A DNA stretch of 55,926 nt from Desulfurobacteriaceae bacterium (GTDB lineage: Bacteria > Aquificota > Aquificia > Desulfurobacteriales > Desulfurobacteriaceae). Below, one piece after another: positions 42,428 through 52,086 of the stretch. The DNA is taken from contig JALSNF010000012.1 in the NCBI GenBank assembly GCA_026987115.1, positions 1-55,926 on the forward strand, written 5' to 3'. Each line of letters begins with the position of its first letter. Position 1 is the stretch's first letter. The notes below the pieces were generated by a model. That model was not told where the DNA came from, did not search any database, and worked only from the letters and a program-made list of their open reading frames with translations. A program made the position numbers and the translations under genes.

Positions 42428-42887
42428 AGAGATTGCAAAGCAGATAGAGAAGACCTTTAAAGGGAAGTTTATAATTATCTCCCTCTTAAAGGGAGCTTTT
42501 ATTTTCACCGCAGACCTTGTAAGGAACATTGAAAGGCAGGTTGAAGTGTACTTTATGAAAGTAAAAAGCTATAAAGGACAGAGAAGCGGGGAGCTCCAAG
42601 TGGAACTCCTTCCAAAAGTAAACTTAAAAGGTAAGAAGGTTTTAATAGTTGACGAGATATTAGACAGCGGGAAGAGCCTAAAGTTTGCCAAAGAGTGGGT
42701 GCAAAGAGAAGGTGCAGGAGAGGTAAAAGTCTGCGTCCTCCTTGAAAAGGAAAAGGAGAAAGAAGTAAAGGCCGACATAGTCGGCTTTAAAATACCCAAC
42801 TACTTTGTAGTAGGCTACGGATTAGATTTAGACGAAAAGTTTAGGAACCTACCCTACATAGCTAAAGTAGAAGGAGAGGAAGCATGA
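42378..42887 (+). CDS. hpt: Hypoxanthine phosphoribosyltransferase
   Basis: The 169-residue salvage enzyme has the PRPP loop VLIVDEILDSGKSL and the catalytic-region motif SLLKGAFIFTADL. It makes IMP (and perhaps GMP) from free base and PRPP. TTG at 42378 is preferred to TTG at 42372 since AGGAG then stands 6 nt away instead of touching the start. The gene overlaps tilS by 50 bp and ftsH by 4 bp (ATGA). Confidence 0.93.
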   Translation: MKLKRLIGEEEIEGKVKEIAKQIEKTFKGKFIIISLLKGAFIFTADLVRNIERQVEVYFMKVKSYKGQRSGELQVELLPKVNLKGKKVLIVDEILDSGKSLKFAKEWVQREGAGEVKVCVLLEKEKEKEVKADIVGFKIPNYFVVGYGLDLDEKFRNLPYIAKVEGEEA

Positions 42888-44767
42888 ACAAAATTAAAGA
42901 GATAAGCAAAAACATAGCCCTATGGTTAGGAATAGCCCTCTTAATAGTTTTGGCATTTAACTTCTTTAATTCAAGCCAGAGAAGAACTCCCGTAGAACCT
43001 TACTCAACTTTTGTTAAACAAGTTGAGAAAGGAGAAGTAAAAAGAGTAATAATTCAAGGGCAAAAAGTTATTGGGTTCACAAAAGAAGGAAAGGGATTTG
43101 AAACCTACCTACCCCCCGGCTACACAGACGTAATTAAAGAGATGAACAAAAAAGGAGTTGAAATTGAAGTTAGACCTGAAGAGGGAAGTCCTTGGTACAT
43201 AACGGTTTTAGTTTCTTGGCTTCCTATGATTTTCCTCATTCTCCTCTGGCTAAGTATGATGAGGCAGATGAACGCGGGAAGCTCAAAAGCCCTATCTTTT
43301 GCAAAGAGCAGGGCAAAGATATTCATAGACAACAAGCCTAAAGTGACCTTTAAAGACGTAGCAGGAATAGACGAGGTTAAAGAAGAAGTAGCCGAAATAG
43401 TTGACTTCTTAAAGAACCCTAAGAAATACCAGCAACTTGGAGGGAGAATCCCCAAGGGAGTTTTACTGGCTGGAGCTCCGGGAACCGGTAAAACCCTACT
43501 TGCAAAGGCAATAGCCGGAGAAGCAAACGTTCCTTTTCTCTCCGTTAGCGGTTCAGAGTTCGTAGAGATGTTCGTAGGAGTGGGTGCCTCAAGGGTTAGG
43601 GACCTCTTTGAGCAGGCTAAAAAACACGCTCCCTGTATAGTCTTTATAGACGAGATAGACGCAGTGGGAAGGAAAAGGGGAGCAGGCATAAGCGGAAGCC
43701 ACGACGAGAGGGAGCAGACATTAAACCAGCTTTTAGTAGAGATGGACGGGTTTGAAAGTAGCGACGGGATAATAGTAATAGCAGCAACAAACAGGCCAGA
43801 CATCCTTGACCCTGCCCTTTTAAGGCCTGGAAGGTTTGACAGGCAGATATTCGTTCCTCTACCTGACGTTAAGGGAAGGCTTGAAATACTAAAAATTCAC
43901 ACCAAAGACAAACCTTTAGGAGAAGACGTTGACCTTGAAGTAATAGCCCGCTCTACTCCTGGCTTTTCAGGTGCAGACCTTGCAAACATAGTAAACGAGG
44001 CAGCCCTAATTGCAGCCAGAAAGAACCACGGAAAGATTATGATGGAGGACTTTGAGGAGGCAAAAGACAAAGTAACAATGGGAATAGAGAGGAAGAGCGT
44101 AGTCCTTTCTGAAAAGGAGAAGATAACCACCGCCTACCACGAGGCAGGACACGCCCTTGTTGCAAAGCTACTACCAAACGCAGACAAAGTTCACAAGATA
44201 ACCATAATCCCGAGGGGTAAAGCACTGGGAATTACTCAACAGCTTCCAGAAGAGGATAGGTACACTTACACAAAAGAGTACCTCCTTGACAAACTCGCGG
44301 TTCTCTTTGGAGGAAGGGTTGCAGAGGAGCTGGCCTTGGGAACCATATCAACTGGAGCAGGAAACGACATAGAAAGGGCAACGGAACTTGCAAGGAAAAT
44401 GGTTGCAGAGTGGGGAATGAGCGAGAAGATAGGCCCTATAGCTGTTAAAATAAGGGAGCAATTTGGAGAACCAGTTGAGATAGTAAGTGAGGAGTTAAGA
44501 AGGCTTATAGACAAAGAGGTAAAGAGGATAATTAACGAGACCTATAACAGGACAAAGGAGCTCCTTTCACAGAACATGAACAAGTTAGAAAACCTTGCAA
44601 AAGCCCTCCTAGAAAAAGAGACCTTAACGGGAGAAGAGATAGACTTAGCAATAAGAGGGGAGCTCTTAAAAGACGACGATACCCCCTCAAACGGAGGGAG
44701 TTTCCGGAAAGAAGAAGAGGGAAAAGACATAAAAGACATAGGACTCAACCCACAACTGGAGGCTTAA
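42884..44767 (+). CDS. ftsH: ATP-dependent zinc metalloprotease FtsH
   Basis: The 627-residue membrane protease has two membrane spans (about 10-28 and 105-123) flanking a small periplasmic domain, an AAA+ domain (Walker A G197-APGTGKT, Walker [10 protein letters not shown], second region of homology [20 protein letters not shown]) and the zinc site H419-E-A-G-H423. It degrades misassembled membrane proteins and, in LPS-producing bacteria, LpxC, so it ties to LPS synthesis. The C-terminal tail is acidic and low in complexity. Confidence 0.98.
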   Translation: MNKIKEISKNIALWLGIALLIVLAFNFFNSSQRRTPVEPYSTFVKQVEKGEVKRVIIQGQKVIGFTKEGKGFETYLPPGYTDVIKEMNKKGVEIEVRPEEGSPWYITVLVSWLPMIFLILLWLSMMRQMNAGSSKALSFAKSRAKIFIDNKPKVTFKDVAGIDEVKEEVAEIVDFLKNPKKYQQLGGRIPKGVLLAGAPGTGKTLLAKAIAGEANVPFLSVSGSEFVEMFVGVGASRVRDLFEQAKKHAPCIVFIDEIDAVGRKRGAGISGSHDEREQTLNQLLVEMDGFESSDGIIVIAATNRPDILDPALLRPGRFDRQIFVPLPDVKGRLEILKIHTKDKPLGEDVDLEVIARSTPGFSGADLANIVNEAALIAARKNHGKIMMEDFEEAKDKVTMGIERKSVVLSEKEKITTAYHEAGHALVAKLLPNADKVHKITIIPRGKALGITQQLPEEDRYTYTKEYLLDKLAVLFGGRVAEELALGTISTGAGNDIERATELARKMVAEWGMSEKIGPIAVKIREQFGEPVEIVSEELRRLIDKEVKRIINETYNRTKELLSQNMNKLENLAKALLEKETLTGEEIDLAIRGELLKDDDTPSNGGSFRKEEEGKDIKDIGLNPQLEA

Positions 44768-44768
44768 G

Positions 44769-45332
44769 TTGGCTTTTGACAGAGAGAGAATAGAAAAAGC
44801 AGTAAGGGAGATACTATTAGCAATCGGGGAAGACCCGGAAAGAGAAGGACTAAAGGAGACCCCAAGAAGAGTTGCAAAGATGTACGAAGAGATACTATCT
44901 GGCTACAAAGACTCTCCGGAAAAACATCTCGTCCTATTTACAGAAAAGTACGACGAGATGATAATAGTTAAAGACATACCTATATACTCAATGTGCGAAC
45001 ACCACATGCTCCCCTTTTTCGGTAAGGCCCACGTGGCCTACATACCGTCAGACAACAAAGTTACGGGCCTTTCAAAACTGGCAAGGATAATTGACGTTTA
45101 CTCTAAAAGGCTCCAGCTACAAGAGAGAATGACTGAACAGATAGCAGAAGCTATAATGGAAAAGCTTAAAGCAAAAGGCGTAATGGTGGTTATAGAAGCT
45201 CAGCACCTATGTATGATAATGAGGGGAGTTAAAAAACCAGGCTCTTACACGGTAACAAGCTCTGTAAAAGGAGTTATGAGGAGAGAACCTACTAGAATGG
45301 AAGCTTTACTCTTAATTAAGGGAAGGCAATGA
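44769..45332 (+). CDS. folE: GTP cyclohydrolase I
   Basis: The 187-residue enzyme has the zinc motifs [14 protein letters not shown] and HLCMIMRGV, and [14 protein letters not shown] at the N-terminal region. It converts GTP to dihydroneopterin triphosphate for folate (or queuosine precursor via QueD) synthesis. The start is TTG with CTGGAGG about 7 nt upstream, 1 bp after the ftsH stop. Confidence 0.97.
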   Translation: MAFDRERIEKAVREILLAIGEDPEREGLKETPRRVAKMYEEILSGYKDSPEKHLVLFTEKYDEMIIVKDIPIYSMCEHHMLPFFGKAHVAYIPSDNKVTGLSKLARIIDVYSKRLQLQERMTEQIAEAIMEKLKAKGVMVVIEAQHLCMIMRGVKKPGSYTVTSSVKGVMRREPTRMEALLLIKGRQ

Positions 45333-46144
45333 AAAAGTTAGGGTTAGCATTAATTGCCCTGTCCCTTACCTCCTGTATTCCCCTACTAAATAGGGGAGAA
45401 AAGACAAAACCCCGCCCTTTACCGCCCCCTCAGGTAAGCCAAGTTCAAAAACCAACTCCAAAAGAAAGAGCAGAGGGATACTACCAGATAGGACTTGCTT
45501 ACCTTGAAATAGGGGAAGTGCCTTTAGCCTTAAACTACCTCTTTAAAGCTGAAAAGCTCAACCCAAAAGACCCAAAAATCTATAACGCAATAGGACTTGC
45601 CTTTATAAGAAGGGGAAATTACCAGGAAGCGGAAAAGTACCTAAGGAGAGCTCTAAAACTTAAGCCTAACTTCTCTGAAGCTTGGCTTAACCTTGGGATA
45701 CTTTACGAGGAGAAAGGAGAACTAAAGAAAGCAAAGGAGTTCTACGAGAAAGCCTTAAGTAATCCCCTTTACCTTACCCCTGAAGTGGCCTATTACAGGC
45801 TGGCTCTCCTTGCACTTAAGGAAGGAAAAACGGAAGAAGCCAAAAATTACCTAATTTTAGCCATAAGAAACAACACAGACTACGCTCCTGCCTACATAGA
45901 ACTTGCGAAGCTCCTAGAAAAGGAAGGGGAAGATGATAAAGCTAAAGATATATACTTTAGGCTAACTTCCCTTTACCCTAACCTTCAATACCCTTACTGT
46001 GCTTTAGGGGAACTTTTTTTAAAGGAGGGAGATGAAGAAAACGGAGTCAAGTACCTAAAAGAGTGTATAAATGTAAATCCGTCTTCAGAACTTGCAGCAA
46101 AGGCAAGGAGGGAGATTAGCCAAGTTGAAGGAGAAACTCCTTAA
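45329..46144 (+). CDS. TPR lipoprotein, PilF/PilW-like
   Basis: The 271-residue protein has a lipoprotein signal (LTSC at about 13-16, Cys16 acylated), a Pro-rich linker and five to six TPR units from about residue 46 ([52 protein letters not shown]). The layout matches PilF/PilW, the pilotin that inserts the PilQ secretin in the outer membrane, and type IV pili are encoded in this window. TPR lipoproteins have other roles, so this is tentative. It overlaps folE by 4 bp. Confidence 0.8.
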   Translation: MKKLGLALIALSLTSCIPLLNRGEKTKPRPLPPPQVSQVQKPTPKERAEGYYQIGLAYLEIGEVPLALNYLFKAEKLNPKDPKIYNAIGLAFIRRGNYQEAEKYLRRALKLKPNFSEAWLNLGILYEEKGELKKAKEFYEKALSNPLYLTPEVAYYRLALLALKEGKTEEAKNYLILAIRNNTDYAPAYIELAKLLEKEGEDDKAKDIYFRLTSLYPNLQYPYCALGELFLKEGDEENGVKYLKECINVNPSSELAAKARREISQVEGETP

Positions 46145-46844
46145 CCTACTTATAGCGTTCTTAGTTGCGGTCATAGTAGTTTCTCTTATAGTTATTTACC
46201 TTTTCAACAACCCATCAGTTATAACCAACAGGATAAAAGTAAAGAGAGTAGAAAAAATACCCTTGTCAGCTACGGGAAATCAAACATTGGAAGGGAACGA
46301 AACCCAAGGAGAAGTTCCAGAAGAGGTCTTAAAGAGAATAGAAGAGCTTAAAAGTATAATTCCAACTTACATTTTCTACCTTAAGTGTGGCATTGAAAAG
46401 AAACCGGCCGTAATACTGAAAGCAGAGCAAACAAAAGAGGGAACGGACCTTTACCTATTAACCTTTTACCCGTTAGAGTGGTCTTTTACTCAAGGAGACC
46501 TGAAGAACTACGGAACTTTCAAGGTAAAAAGCGCTTACATATGCAAAGGCGGAACGGTAGTAGTAAAGCTGAAACTGCCAGGGCTCTTCCCGCCACAAGT
46601 TGAAATGGGAGAAGTCTCAAAATACGGAGTTATGGTAAACTATAGTGGCAAAGAGCTTAATTTCTCCCTATTTGAAGAGGGGAACTGTACGGCTAACGGT
46701 TTTATATTTAACTTGGCCGGAGAGCTTGCAGGAGTCTGCTTCGGTGGTAATTTTATAGGAAGCAGAGAGCTCTACAAGGAAGTTCCAAAAGACTGCAGGC
46801 TAATTTACCGGGAGGAAAAGGGAAATGGCGATATACAGGGCTAA
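46125..46844 (+). CDS. Membrane-anchored extracytoplasmic protein of unknown function
   Basis: The ~239-residue protein has one N-terminal membrane span ([19 protein letters not shown]) and a periplasmic domain with five cysteines. The final part (GFIFNLAGELAGVCFGG) resembles the C-terminal active-site strand region of trypsin-like proteases, but no catalytic Ser, His or Asp set is seen, so an inactive relative is possible. The TTG at 46125 is a guess, as AGGAGGG lies 12 nt before it; a longer frame from 46092 would put charged residues ahead of the span. It overlaps the TPR lipoprotein gene. Confidence 0.6.
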   Translation: MKEKLLNLLIAFLVAVIVVSLIVIYLFNNPSVITNRIKVKRVEKIPLSATGNQTLEGNETQGEVPEEVLKRIEELKSIIPTYIFYLKCGIEKKPAVILKAEQTKEGTDLYLLTFYPLEWSFTQGDLKNYGTFKVKSAYICKGGTVVVKLKLPGLFPPQVEMGEVSKYGVMVNYSGKELNFSLFEEGNCTANGFIFNLAGELAGVCFGGNFIGSRELYKEVPKDCRLIYREEKGNGDIQG

Positions 46845-47079
46845 AACTGACAGTTGGTATGTAGAGAGGATTACCTCTTTTCTGGCAGGCTTTTTTGTCT
46901 TCTTTAGCGTTATTTTAGGCCTTTACACAGGAAACAAGTACTTCTTCTACTTTACAGCATTTGTAGGGTTTATGCTTATGTTCTACGCAATAACGGGGCT
47001 GTGTCCTTCTTCAATACTGATTCACAAACTTGGAGTACCTACCCTTCTTGAGAGATACTGCGAAAAGGAGAAAGGCTAA
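46825..47079 (+). CDS. DUF2892 family small membrane protein
   Basis: The 84-residue protein has two membrane spans and the family signature ITGLCPSSILIHKLGV near the C-terminus, comparable to the membrane part of YgaP-type proteins (GxCPxYxxxG). The role is unknown; relatives are sometimes fused to rhodaneses. It overlaps the gene upstream by 20 bp. Its stop codon is followed, with no spacer, by tRNA-Thr. Confidence 0.82.
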   Translation: MAIYRAKTDSWYVERITSFLAGFFVFFSVILGLYTGNKYFFYFTAFVGFMLMFYAITGLCPSSILIHKLGVPTLLERYCEKEKG

Positions 47080-47155
47080 GCTGGCGTAGCTCAGTTGGCA
47101 GAGCGGGGCACTCGTAATGCCCAGGTCGGGGGTTCAAGTCCCCCCGCCAGCACCA
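47080..47155 (+). tRNA. tRNA-Thr (anticodon CGT)
   Basis: Cloverleaf: acceptor GCTGGCG/CGCCAGC, D-arm GCTC/GAGC, anticodon stem GGGCA/TGCCC with loop CTCGTAA, T-arm GGGGG-TTCAAGT-CCCCC, discriminator A and encoded CCA. CGT reads ACG. The first base follows the DUF2892 stop codon directly and no promoter is seen, so it is probably processed out of the tilS-ftsH operon transcript. The next ATG is 11 nt after the CCA. Confidence 0.97.
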
Positions 47156-47166
47156 CTTAAAAAGCC

Positions 47167-47925
47167 ATGGAAGAGATTAGCTTAATCTTAAACTACTCGT
47201 TTAAAGCAGTGATAAAAAACTGGAAAGCTCTTTTAATTTACGGGCTTATTCTCCTTACATTTATTCCCCTTTCGCTTTTCCACATTACCTCCATCTTCTC
47301 CAACATAGTAATTCAGCTTATATCAACCCAATTGATGGTTTACTACTCAACTCCCTTTTATACGGGGCTCCCCTCAAACGAGGAGCTCTTATCATTCCTT
47401 GAAAACTCGTCAGTAGCAAGGATTTTTAAGGAGAGGTTAGAGAGCTCCGCAGGTATATTCCTGGCCTCTTTTATTATTAATGTGGTGCTGGTCTTAATAA
47501 TTATAGGAATTGGAATCTTAGTAGGAATTTCCTTTAAGGAGGATGAATTAACGAAGGAGCTCCTTAAGCTCTTTGTCTCCTTTTCAGTAGTTCTAATACT
47601 AATCTCTTGGTTTATTTACGTTTATCCCTTAGCTTTAGGATATGCTATGGAAAAAGAAGGTTTCGGAGACGCATTTTTAGCTATGTTTAAAATCTTCTCA
47701 CCTTCTTTATGGAAAAAGACCCTCTCTTTTGAGTACTTTAAGCTCATTACCTTAGGAGGACTAATACTTACCGCCTTCATCCTGTTAGGGCTCGTATTCA
47801 TAGTAAGTCTAATTTTAGCCCCATTAGGTATAGGAGTTTTATACTTAACAACCGTATTTATGGGGAGCCTATCTGCGGTATGCTACTTAAAAACTTTTAA
47901 AGGCGAACAACCAAGTCAGAGTTAA
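47167..47925 (+). CDS. Polytopic membrane protein of unknown function
   Basis: The 252-residue protein has about five to six membrane spans (SKALLIYGLILLTFIPL-like at 21-37, 97-117, 135-157, 192-212, 215-240) and an N-terminal NYSFKAVIKNWK. The fold recalls DUF4013/GlpM-like membrane proteins, without a confident match. The ATG has no ribosome site, only ACTTAAAAAGCC after the tRNA. The end overlaps the convergent yedF by 29 bp. Confidence 0.75.
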   Translation: MEEISLILNYSFKAVIKNWKALLIYGLILLTFIPLSLFHITSIFSNIVIQLISTQLMVYYSTPFYTGLPSNEELLSFLENSSVARIFKERLESSAGIFLASFIINVVLVLIIIGIGILVGISFKEDELTKELLKLFVSFSVVLILISWFIYVYPLALGYAMEKEGFGDAFLAMFKIFSPSLWKKTLSFEYFKLITLGGLILTAFILLGLVFIVSLILAPLGIGVLYLTTVFMGSLSAVCYLKTFKGEQPSQS

Positions 47926-48496
47926 CCAGAGCTTGAACGACGTCGTAGGCGTTTGAAGCTACACCTACTTCAAGGTGGTCAAGGAGTTTAAAGTAGTCAA
48001 GACAGGTTCCACAGCAGATAATTTCAACCCCTTTACTTTGGAGCTCTTTTAAAGCAGACAATATCTCTTCGTCAGCTCCCTTACAGGCAAGTTTGACTGC
48101 AGTGTTAATTAGAATTATCCTCTTAGGCGTAGGGTCTGCGTTTAGAAAGGTTTTTATAAAACCTTTAATGAGTATCCCCCCAAGCTCTTTATCTTCACCA
48201 ACATAAGAAGAGGCTATTAAAACAGTAATTACCTTCTCTTTAGAAGAACCTTCTCTATTTTCAGTTTCTCTAGGCTCTTTTAAAGAGCCTTTAAAAATCT
48301 TTATGTGATACTCGCCCCCCTTTTCTTCAACCTCAACAGAGCATCCCATTTTTTGAGCAAAACGCTTGACATTTTCCCTTGAGGCTTTGTTGTCAACTAT
48401 GACAAGGAGCTCCCCCTGAGCGACTTTCTCCAAAGCTTCCTTGGTCTTTAAAACCGGAACGGGGCAGGCTAAACCTCTACAATCAACCCTTATCAT
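47897..48496 (-). CDS. yedF: YedF-type sulfurtransferase-like protein (TusA + DsrE-like domains)
   Basis: The 199-residue protein has a TusA domain (VDCRGLACPVPVLKTK, with the sulfur-carrier Cys11 in the CPxP motif) and a C-terminal DsrE/YchN-like domain with IICCGTCLDYF. The family is linked to selenium metabolism or sulfur transfer. In a sulfur-metabolising thermophile, a persulfide-transfer role is plausible. It overlaps the unknown gene upstream by 14 bp and a convergent membrane protein gene by 29 bp. Confidence 0.9.
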   Translation of the reverse strand: MIRVDCRGLACPVPVLKTKEALEKVAQGELLVIVDNKASRENVKRFAQKMGCSVEVEEKGGEYHIKIFKGSLKEPRETENREGSSKEKVITVLIASSYVGEDKELGGILIKGFIKTFLNADPTPKRIILINTAVKLACKGADEEILSALKELQSKGVEIICCGTCLDYFKLLDHLEVGVASNAYDVVQALVNSDLVVRL

Positions 48497-48788
48497 TTAT
48501 CACCTCCTTTAACCTTTCCAACCTATCTACAGTTAAACCAAGCTCTGCAACACTGTTTCCGTACTTTAAAACCTTTTTGTCAAAGTAAAGGAGGAGTTGG
48601 CAAGGGAGACAGAAACTTTTATCTTTAAGGTATTCTTCCCAGAGCTCTTTTAAGGGAACTTCCCCTTCAACAAGGCAGAGGCTTTCGCTTCCCTGCTCCT
48701 TATCTTCCAAGTAAAGGAATTCTTTACCTTCCCAGTTAAACAATATAAGCCTAAATCTACCGTCTTTGAACTCCTTTAAGACCTTCAT
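48483..48788 (-). CDS. Small protein of unknown function with a CLPC motif
   Basis: The 101-residue protein was not recognised. It is rich in Leu/Glu, starts with beta-like strands (FRLILFNWEGKEFLYLED) and contains C-L-P-C at about residues 60-63. It is sandwiched by overlap between lptE (32 bp) and yedF (14 bp). The CxxC could receive or give sulfur to YedF, or bind metal; this is speculation from context. Confidence 0.68.
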   Translation of the reverse strand: MKVLKEFKDGRFRLILFNWEGKEFLYLEDKEQGSESLCLVEGEVPLKELWEEYLKDKSFCLPCQLLLYFDKKVLKYGNSVAELGLTVDRLERLKEVINDKG

Positions 48789-49281
48789 TGTAGTAAAGCC
48801 TCTCTCCCACTTCCCTAAATATTTCCCTAGCTACCCTCCTTAAACACTCTCTCCTCTTCTCCTCTATGTCAGAAGCTGTTCCGTAAGTGTTATAAAAGCC
48901 GTATCTCTCAACTTGAAATGTATAAAGCGGCTTTTTATAGCCATATTTAAAGACCTTTACAGTAGCCTTAACGGTTAACATGTACTCTCTCGCAACATCA
49001 TTTCTGTCATAACCAACAGGGGTCGCAGAAACAGAGTTTACAGACACCTTAACAACGAGAGTTCTATCTGGAACCGGAAGTGAATCAACCTTAAACCGAG
49101 GGTCTGAGTAGAAAACCTCATCTGCAACTTGAGTGAAGATAACGTCAAGCCCTTCTTGGGAGGTCCTGTTTGTTATGGGCTCCAAGTAAAGGTGCTCAGG
49201 TTTCTTCGGCTTAGTAAAAGAGCCGGTAGTTGCACACCCGCCGAGTAAAAGAAGTAAAAGGAGAGAAAGGAATCTCAGCAA
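48757..49281 (-). CDS. lptE: LPS-assembly lipoprotein LptE
   Basis: The 174-residue protein has a lipoprotein signal with LGGC (Cys at about 16), then LEPITNRTSQEGLD and FYSDPRFKVDS, the LptE pattern of an N-terminal strand, helix and grf-x-V segment, followed by AREYMLTVKATVKVF. LptE plugs the LptD barrel in the outer membrane. Its position directly after leuS, as in E. coli leuS-lptE, supports the call, since sequence conservation is low. Confidence 0.82.
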   Translation of the reverse strand: MLRFLSLLLLLLLGGCATTGSFTKPKKPEHLYLEPITNRTSQEGLDVIFTQVADEVFYSDPRFKVDSLPVPDRTLVVKVSVNSVSATPVGYDRNDVAREYMLTVKATVKVFKYGYKKPLYTFQVERYGFYNTYGTASDIEEKRRECLRRVAREIFREVGERLYYNEGLKGVQRR

Positions 49282-49283
49282 AC

Positions 49284-52028
49284 CTACCTCACAACAATGT
49301 TTACTATCCTCTTCGGCCTGTATATAAACTTAACAATTTCTTTGTTTTCTAAAACTCTTTGCACCTTAGGTTCCCTTAAAACCAGCTCTTTAACTTCCTC
49401 CTCTTTGGCATCAGAGGGAACCTTTACGACAGCCCTAACTTTCCCATTTACCTGAACTGGAATTTCAACTTCTTCCTCTTTCAGCGCCTCTTCGTCAACT
49501 TCCGGCCAGGAGGTTTTAGCTAAGAGCTCTCCCTTACCTATAAGCTCCCAGAGCTCTTCGCAAATGTGAGGAGAAAAGGGATAGAGCATAATTAACAGCT
49601 TTTCCACAGCCTCTTTGAGGGCTCCTTTATCACCCTCAGTTTGAGGTTTAAAGCTCGTAATCTGGTTAAAGAGCTCCATAATACTTGCTATCGCCGTATT
49701 AAACTTAAACCTTTCGTCAAGTTCAGAGGAGACCTTCTTAAGGGTCTGGTGGGTTTTCCTTCTAAGCTCTTTTCCTTCTTTAGAGAGCTCCCCCTGATAA
49801 GAACTCTTTAAGAGCTCCCTATTTTCGCTGACGAAGTTAAAGAGTTTCCTTAAAAACCTGTAAGCTCCTTCTATCCCTTCAGTTTTCCACTCAAACTCTG
49901 ACTCGGGAGGGGCAGCAAAGAGAACGTAGAGCCTTGTAGCGTCTGCTCCGTACTTCTCAACCATCTCAGAAGGGTTAACTATGTTTAACTTAGACTTGCT
50001 CATCTTTGAGACTTCACCGAACTTTTCCTCATAGGGCTTTAAAACTAAAGAAGGCTCTCTATCAAGGAATTTTGAAATCTCCTCAGTGCTAAGGAGCAAA
50101 ATAGCGTTATCTCCAAGGGTAATGTGGTTCCTCTTCATTAGGGAACCTATGGTTTCGGAGAGTTCAACATCCTTTCCAGTTAAAGCTTTTATGAGAGCTC
50201 CAAGCGGGCTCTCTTCAGTTAAGTTTAAGGCTTCAAGGAGTCCCTTTACGCTAATCCACCTCTTGTTAACCATACCTTGGGTTAAGAGGTTCTTAAAGGG
50301 CTCTCCACTCTTAAAGAACTCTATCTGATGGGAATCATCAGGCTCTTTAAAAAGGCCTATGTCCCTTAAAACTTTAGCAAAGAACCTTGAATAGAGGAGG
50401 TGTAAAACGGCGTGCTCTATTCCCCCTATGTACTGGTCAACTACCATCCAGTAAGAAGCCTCTTTTGGGTTAAAGGGAAGTTTTTCCTCTTTCGGGGAAC
50501 AGTACCTTAAGAAATACCAGGAAGAGTCAAAGAAGGTGTCCATTGTGTCTGGGTCTCTTTTAGCAGGAGCTCCACACTTTGGGCACTTAACTTTTATAAA
50601 CTCTGGAACCCTTTCAAGGGGAGAGCGTCCTTCCCCTAAAAGGGGAGCTCTCTCTGGCAGCTTAACTGGGAGCTCCTTTTCAGGAACTGGAACTATGCCA
50701 CAGTTTGGGCAGTGAATAACCGGAATAGGAGTTCCCCAGTATCTCTGTCTTGATATGTTCCAATCTTTTAACCTGTATTGAACGCTTCTTCTTCCTTTAC
50801 CTAGCCTTTCAAGCTCTTTAACTATCTCCTCTTTCGCCTTTTCACTCTCTAGTCCTGAGAACTTGCCACTATTAACCAAAACTCCGCCGGCCGTATAAGC
50901 TTGAGTGAGCGACTGAGGGTCTAGCTCTTCACCTTTCGGAGAAACTACAACCTTTACAGGTAAACGGTACTTTTTAGCAAACTCAAAGTCCCTTTGGTCG
51001 TGAGCTGGAACGGACATTACGGCTCCCGTTCCGTAGTCCATTAAAACGAAGTTGGCAGTATATACTGGAACTCTCTCCCCGGTAAGAGGGTGAACAGCGT
51101 AAACTCCTAAGAAAACTCCTTCCTTCTCAAGCTCTCCAGTTGCCCTTTTCCTCTTTTCAGTTTTCCTAATTTTATCAACAAAATCCCTAACTTCCCTTTC
51201 TTGAGGAGTCCCTTTAGACAACTCAAGGGTTAAAGGATTTTCCGGAGCTAAAACCAGGTAAGTTACCCCAAAAAGAGTATCTGGTCTTGTGGTAAAGACC
51301 TTTATAACACTATCCCTGCCCTCAACCTTAAACTCAACTTCGGCACCTACGCTCTTTCCAATCCAGTTCCTTTGCATAGTTATTACAGGCTCAGGCCAGT
51401 AGCCCTTAAGGAGTTCAAGGTCCTTTAAGAGCTCTTCAGCGTAGTCTGTTATCCTTAAAAACCAGCTGTCAATCTCCCTTTGCTCAACGGTAGTTCCACA
51501 CCTCCAACACCTTCCCTCCTCGTCAACCTGCTCGTTTGCAAGGACGGTCTGACAAGAGGGACACCAGTTAACTTGAGCCTTTGACCTATAAGCTATTCCC
51601 TTTTCAAGCATCTTTAAAAACAGCCACTGGTTCCACTTATAATACTCAGGGGAACAAGTTGCTATCTCCCTTTCCCAATCGTAAGAAAAGCCTAGCCTCT
51701 TAAGCTCTTCCTTCATATTCTCTATGTTTGAAAAGGTCCACTCTTTAGGGTGAACTCCACTTTTTATGGCGGCGTTCTCAGCCGGAAGCCCAAAAGCATC
51801 CCAGCCCATAGGGTGAAGGACGTTAAAACCTTTCATCCTCTTAAACCTTGCTATTACATCTCCTATAGAGTAGTTCCTAACGTGCCCCATGTGAATTTTT
51901 CCCGAAGGGTAGGGGAACATTTCAAGAACATAGTACTTCTTAGAAGCTGAAGGGGAGCTCTTAAAAACTCCTTCTTTATCCCAAACCTTTTGCCACTTAA
52001 GCTCAATCTCCTTATGCTCATAACTCAT
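49284..52028 (-). CDS. leuS: Leucyl-tRNA synthetase, single chain
   Basis: The 914-residue class I synthetase has KIHMGHVRN (HIGH), a zinc-ribbon region (CPSC...CWRC), the CP1 editing domain ([11 protein letters not shown]-like [30 protein letters not shown]), a second CPNC...CPKC pair and KMSKS near residue 675. A ~75-residue insert (about 600-670) lies just before KMSKS. In Aquifex aeolicus the enzyme is split into two subunits; here it is one chain of about the combined length. It lies 2 bp before lptE. Confidence 0.97.
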   Translation of the reverse strand: MSYEHKEIELKWQKVWDKEGVFKSSPSASKKYYVLEMFPYPSGKIHMGHVRNYSIGDVIARFKRMKGFNVLHPMGWDAFGLPAENAAIKSGVHPKEWTFSNIENMKEELKRLGFSYDWEREIATCSPEYYKWNQWLFLKMLEKGIAYRSKAQVNWCPSCQTVLANEQVDEEGRCWRCGTTVEQREIDSWFLRITDYAEELLKDLELLKGYWPEPVITMQRNWIGKSVGAEVEFKVEGRDSVIKVFTTRPDTLFGVTYLVLAPENPLTLELSKGTPQEREVRDFVDKIRKTEKRKRATGELEKEGVFLGVYAVHPLTGERVPVYTANFVLMDYGTGAVMSVPAHDQRDFEFAKKYRLPVKVVVSPKGEELDPQSLTQAYTAGGVLVNSGKFSGLESEKAKEEIVKELERLGKGRRSVQYRLKDWNISRQRYWGTPIPVIHCPNCGIVPVPEKELPVKLPERAPLLGEGRSPLERVPEFIKVKCPKCGAPAKRDPDTMDTFFDSSWYFLRYCSPKEEKLPFNPKEASYWMVVDQYIGGIEHAVLHLLYSRFFAKVLRDIGLFKEPDDSHQIEFFKSGEPFKNLLTQGMVNKRWISVKGLLEALNLTEESPLGALIKALTGKDVELSETIGSLMKRNHITLGDNAILLLSTEEISKFLDREPSLVLKPYEEKFGEVSKMSKSKLNIVNPSEMVEKYGADATRLYVLFAAPPESEFEWKTEGIEGAYRFLRKLFNFVSENRELLKSSYQGELSKEGKELRRKTHQTLKKVSSELDERFKFNTAIASIMELFNQITSFKPQTEGDKGALKEAVEKLLIMLYPFSPHICEELWELIGKGELLAKTSWPEVDEEALKEEEVEIPVQVNGKVRAVVKVPSDAKEEEVKELVLREPKVQRVLENKEIVKFIYRPKRIVNIVVR

Positions 52029-52048
52029 TGGCTCCTCCGCTTAAGCCT

Positions 52049-52056
52049 ATTATAAT
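52049..52056. promoter_or_regulatory. Divergent -10 region between leuS and the thioredoxin gene
   Basis: ATTATAAT contains TATAAT on both strands: minus at 52049-52054 (21 bp before the leuS ATG) and plus at 52051-52056 (31 bp before the thioredoxin ATG). The two polymerase sites overlap almost fully, so transcription in the two directions would be mutually exclusive. Neither has a clear -35 box. Confidence 0.4.
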
Positions 52057-52086
52057 TAGCTTCAATTTTAACCGGGAGGTATAGTT

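Noticed and set aside
43120-43803. A 227-codon open frame antisense to ftsH
   Set aside because: It mirrors the highly conserved AAA+ region; its Ser/Phe/Leu-rich translation is what opposite-strand reading of Glu/Lys/Arg-rich proteins gives.
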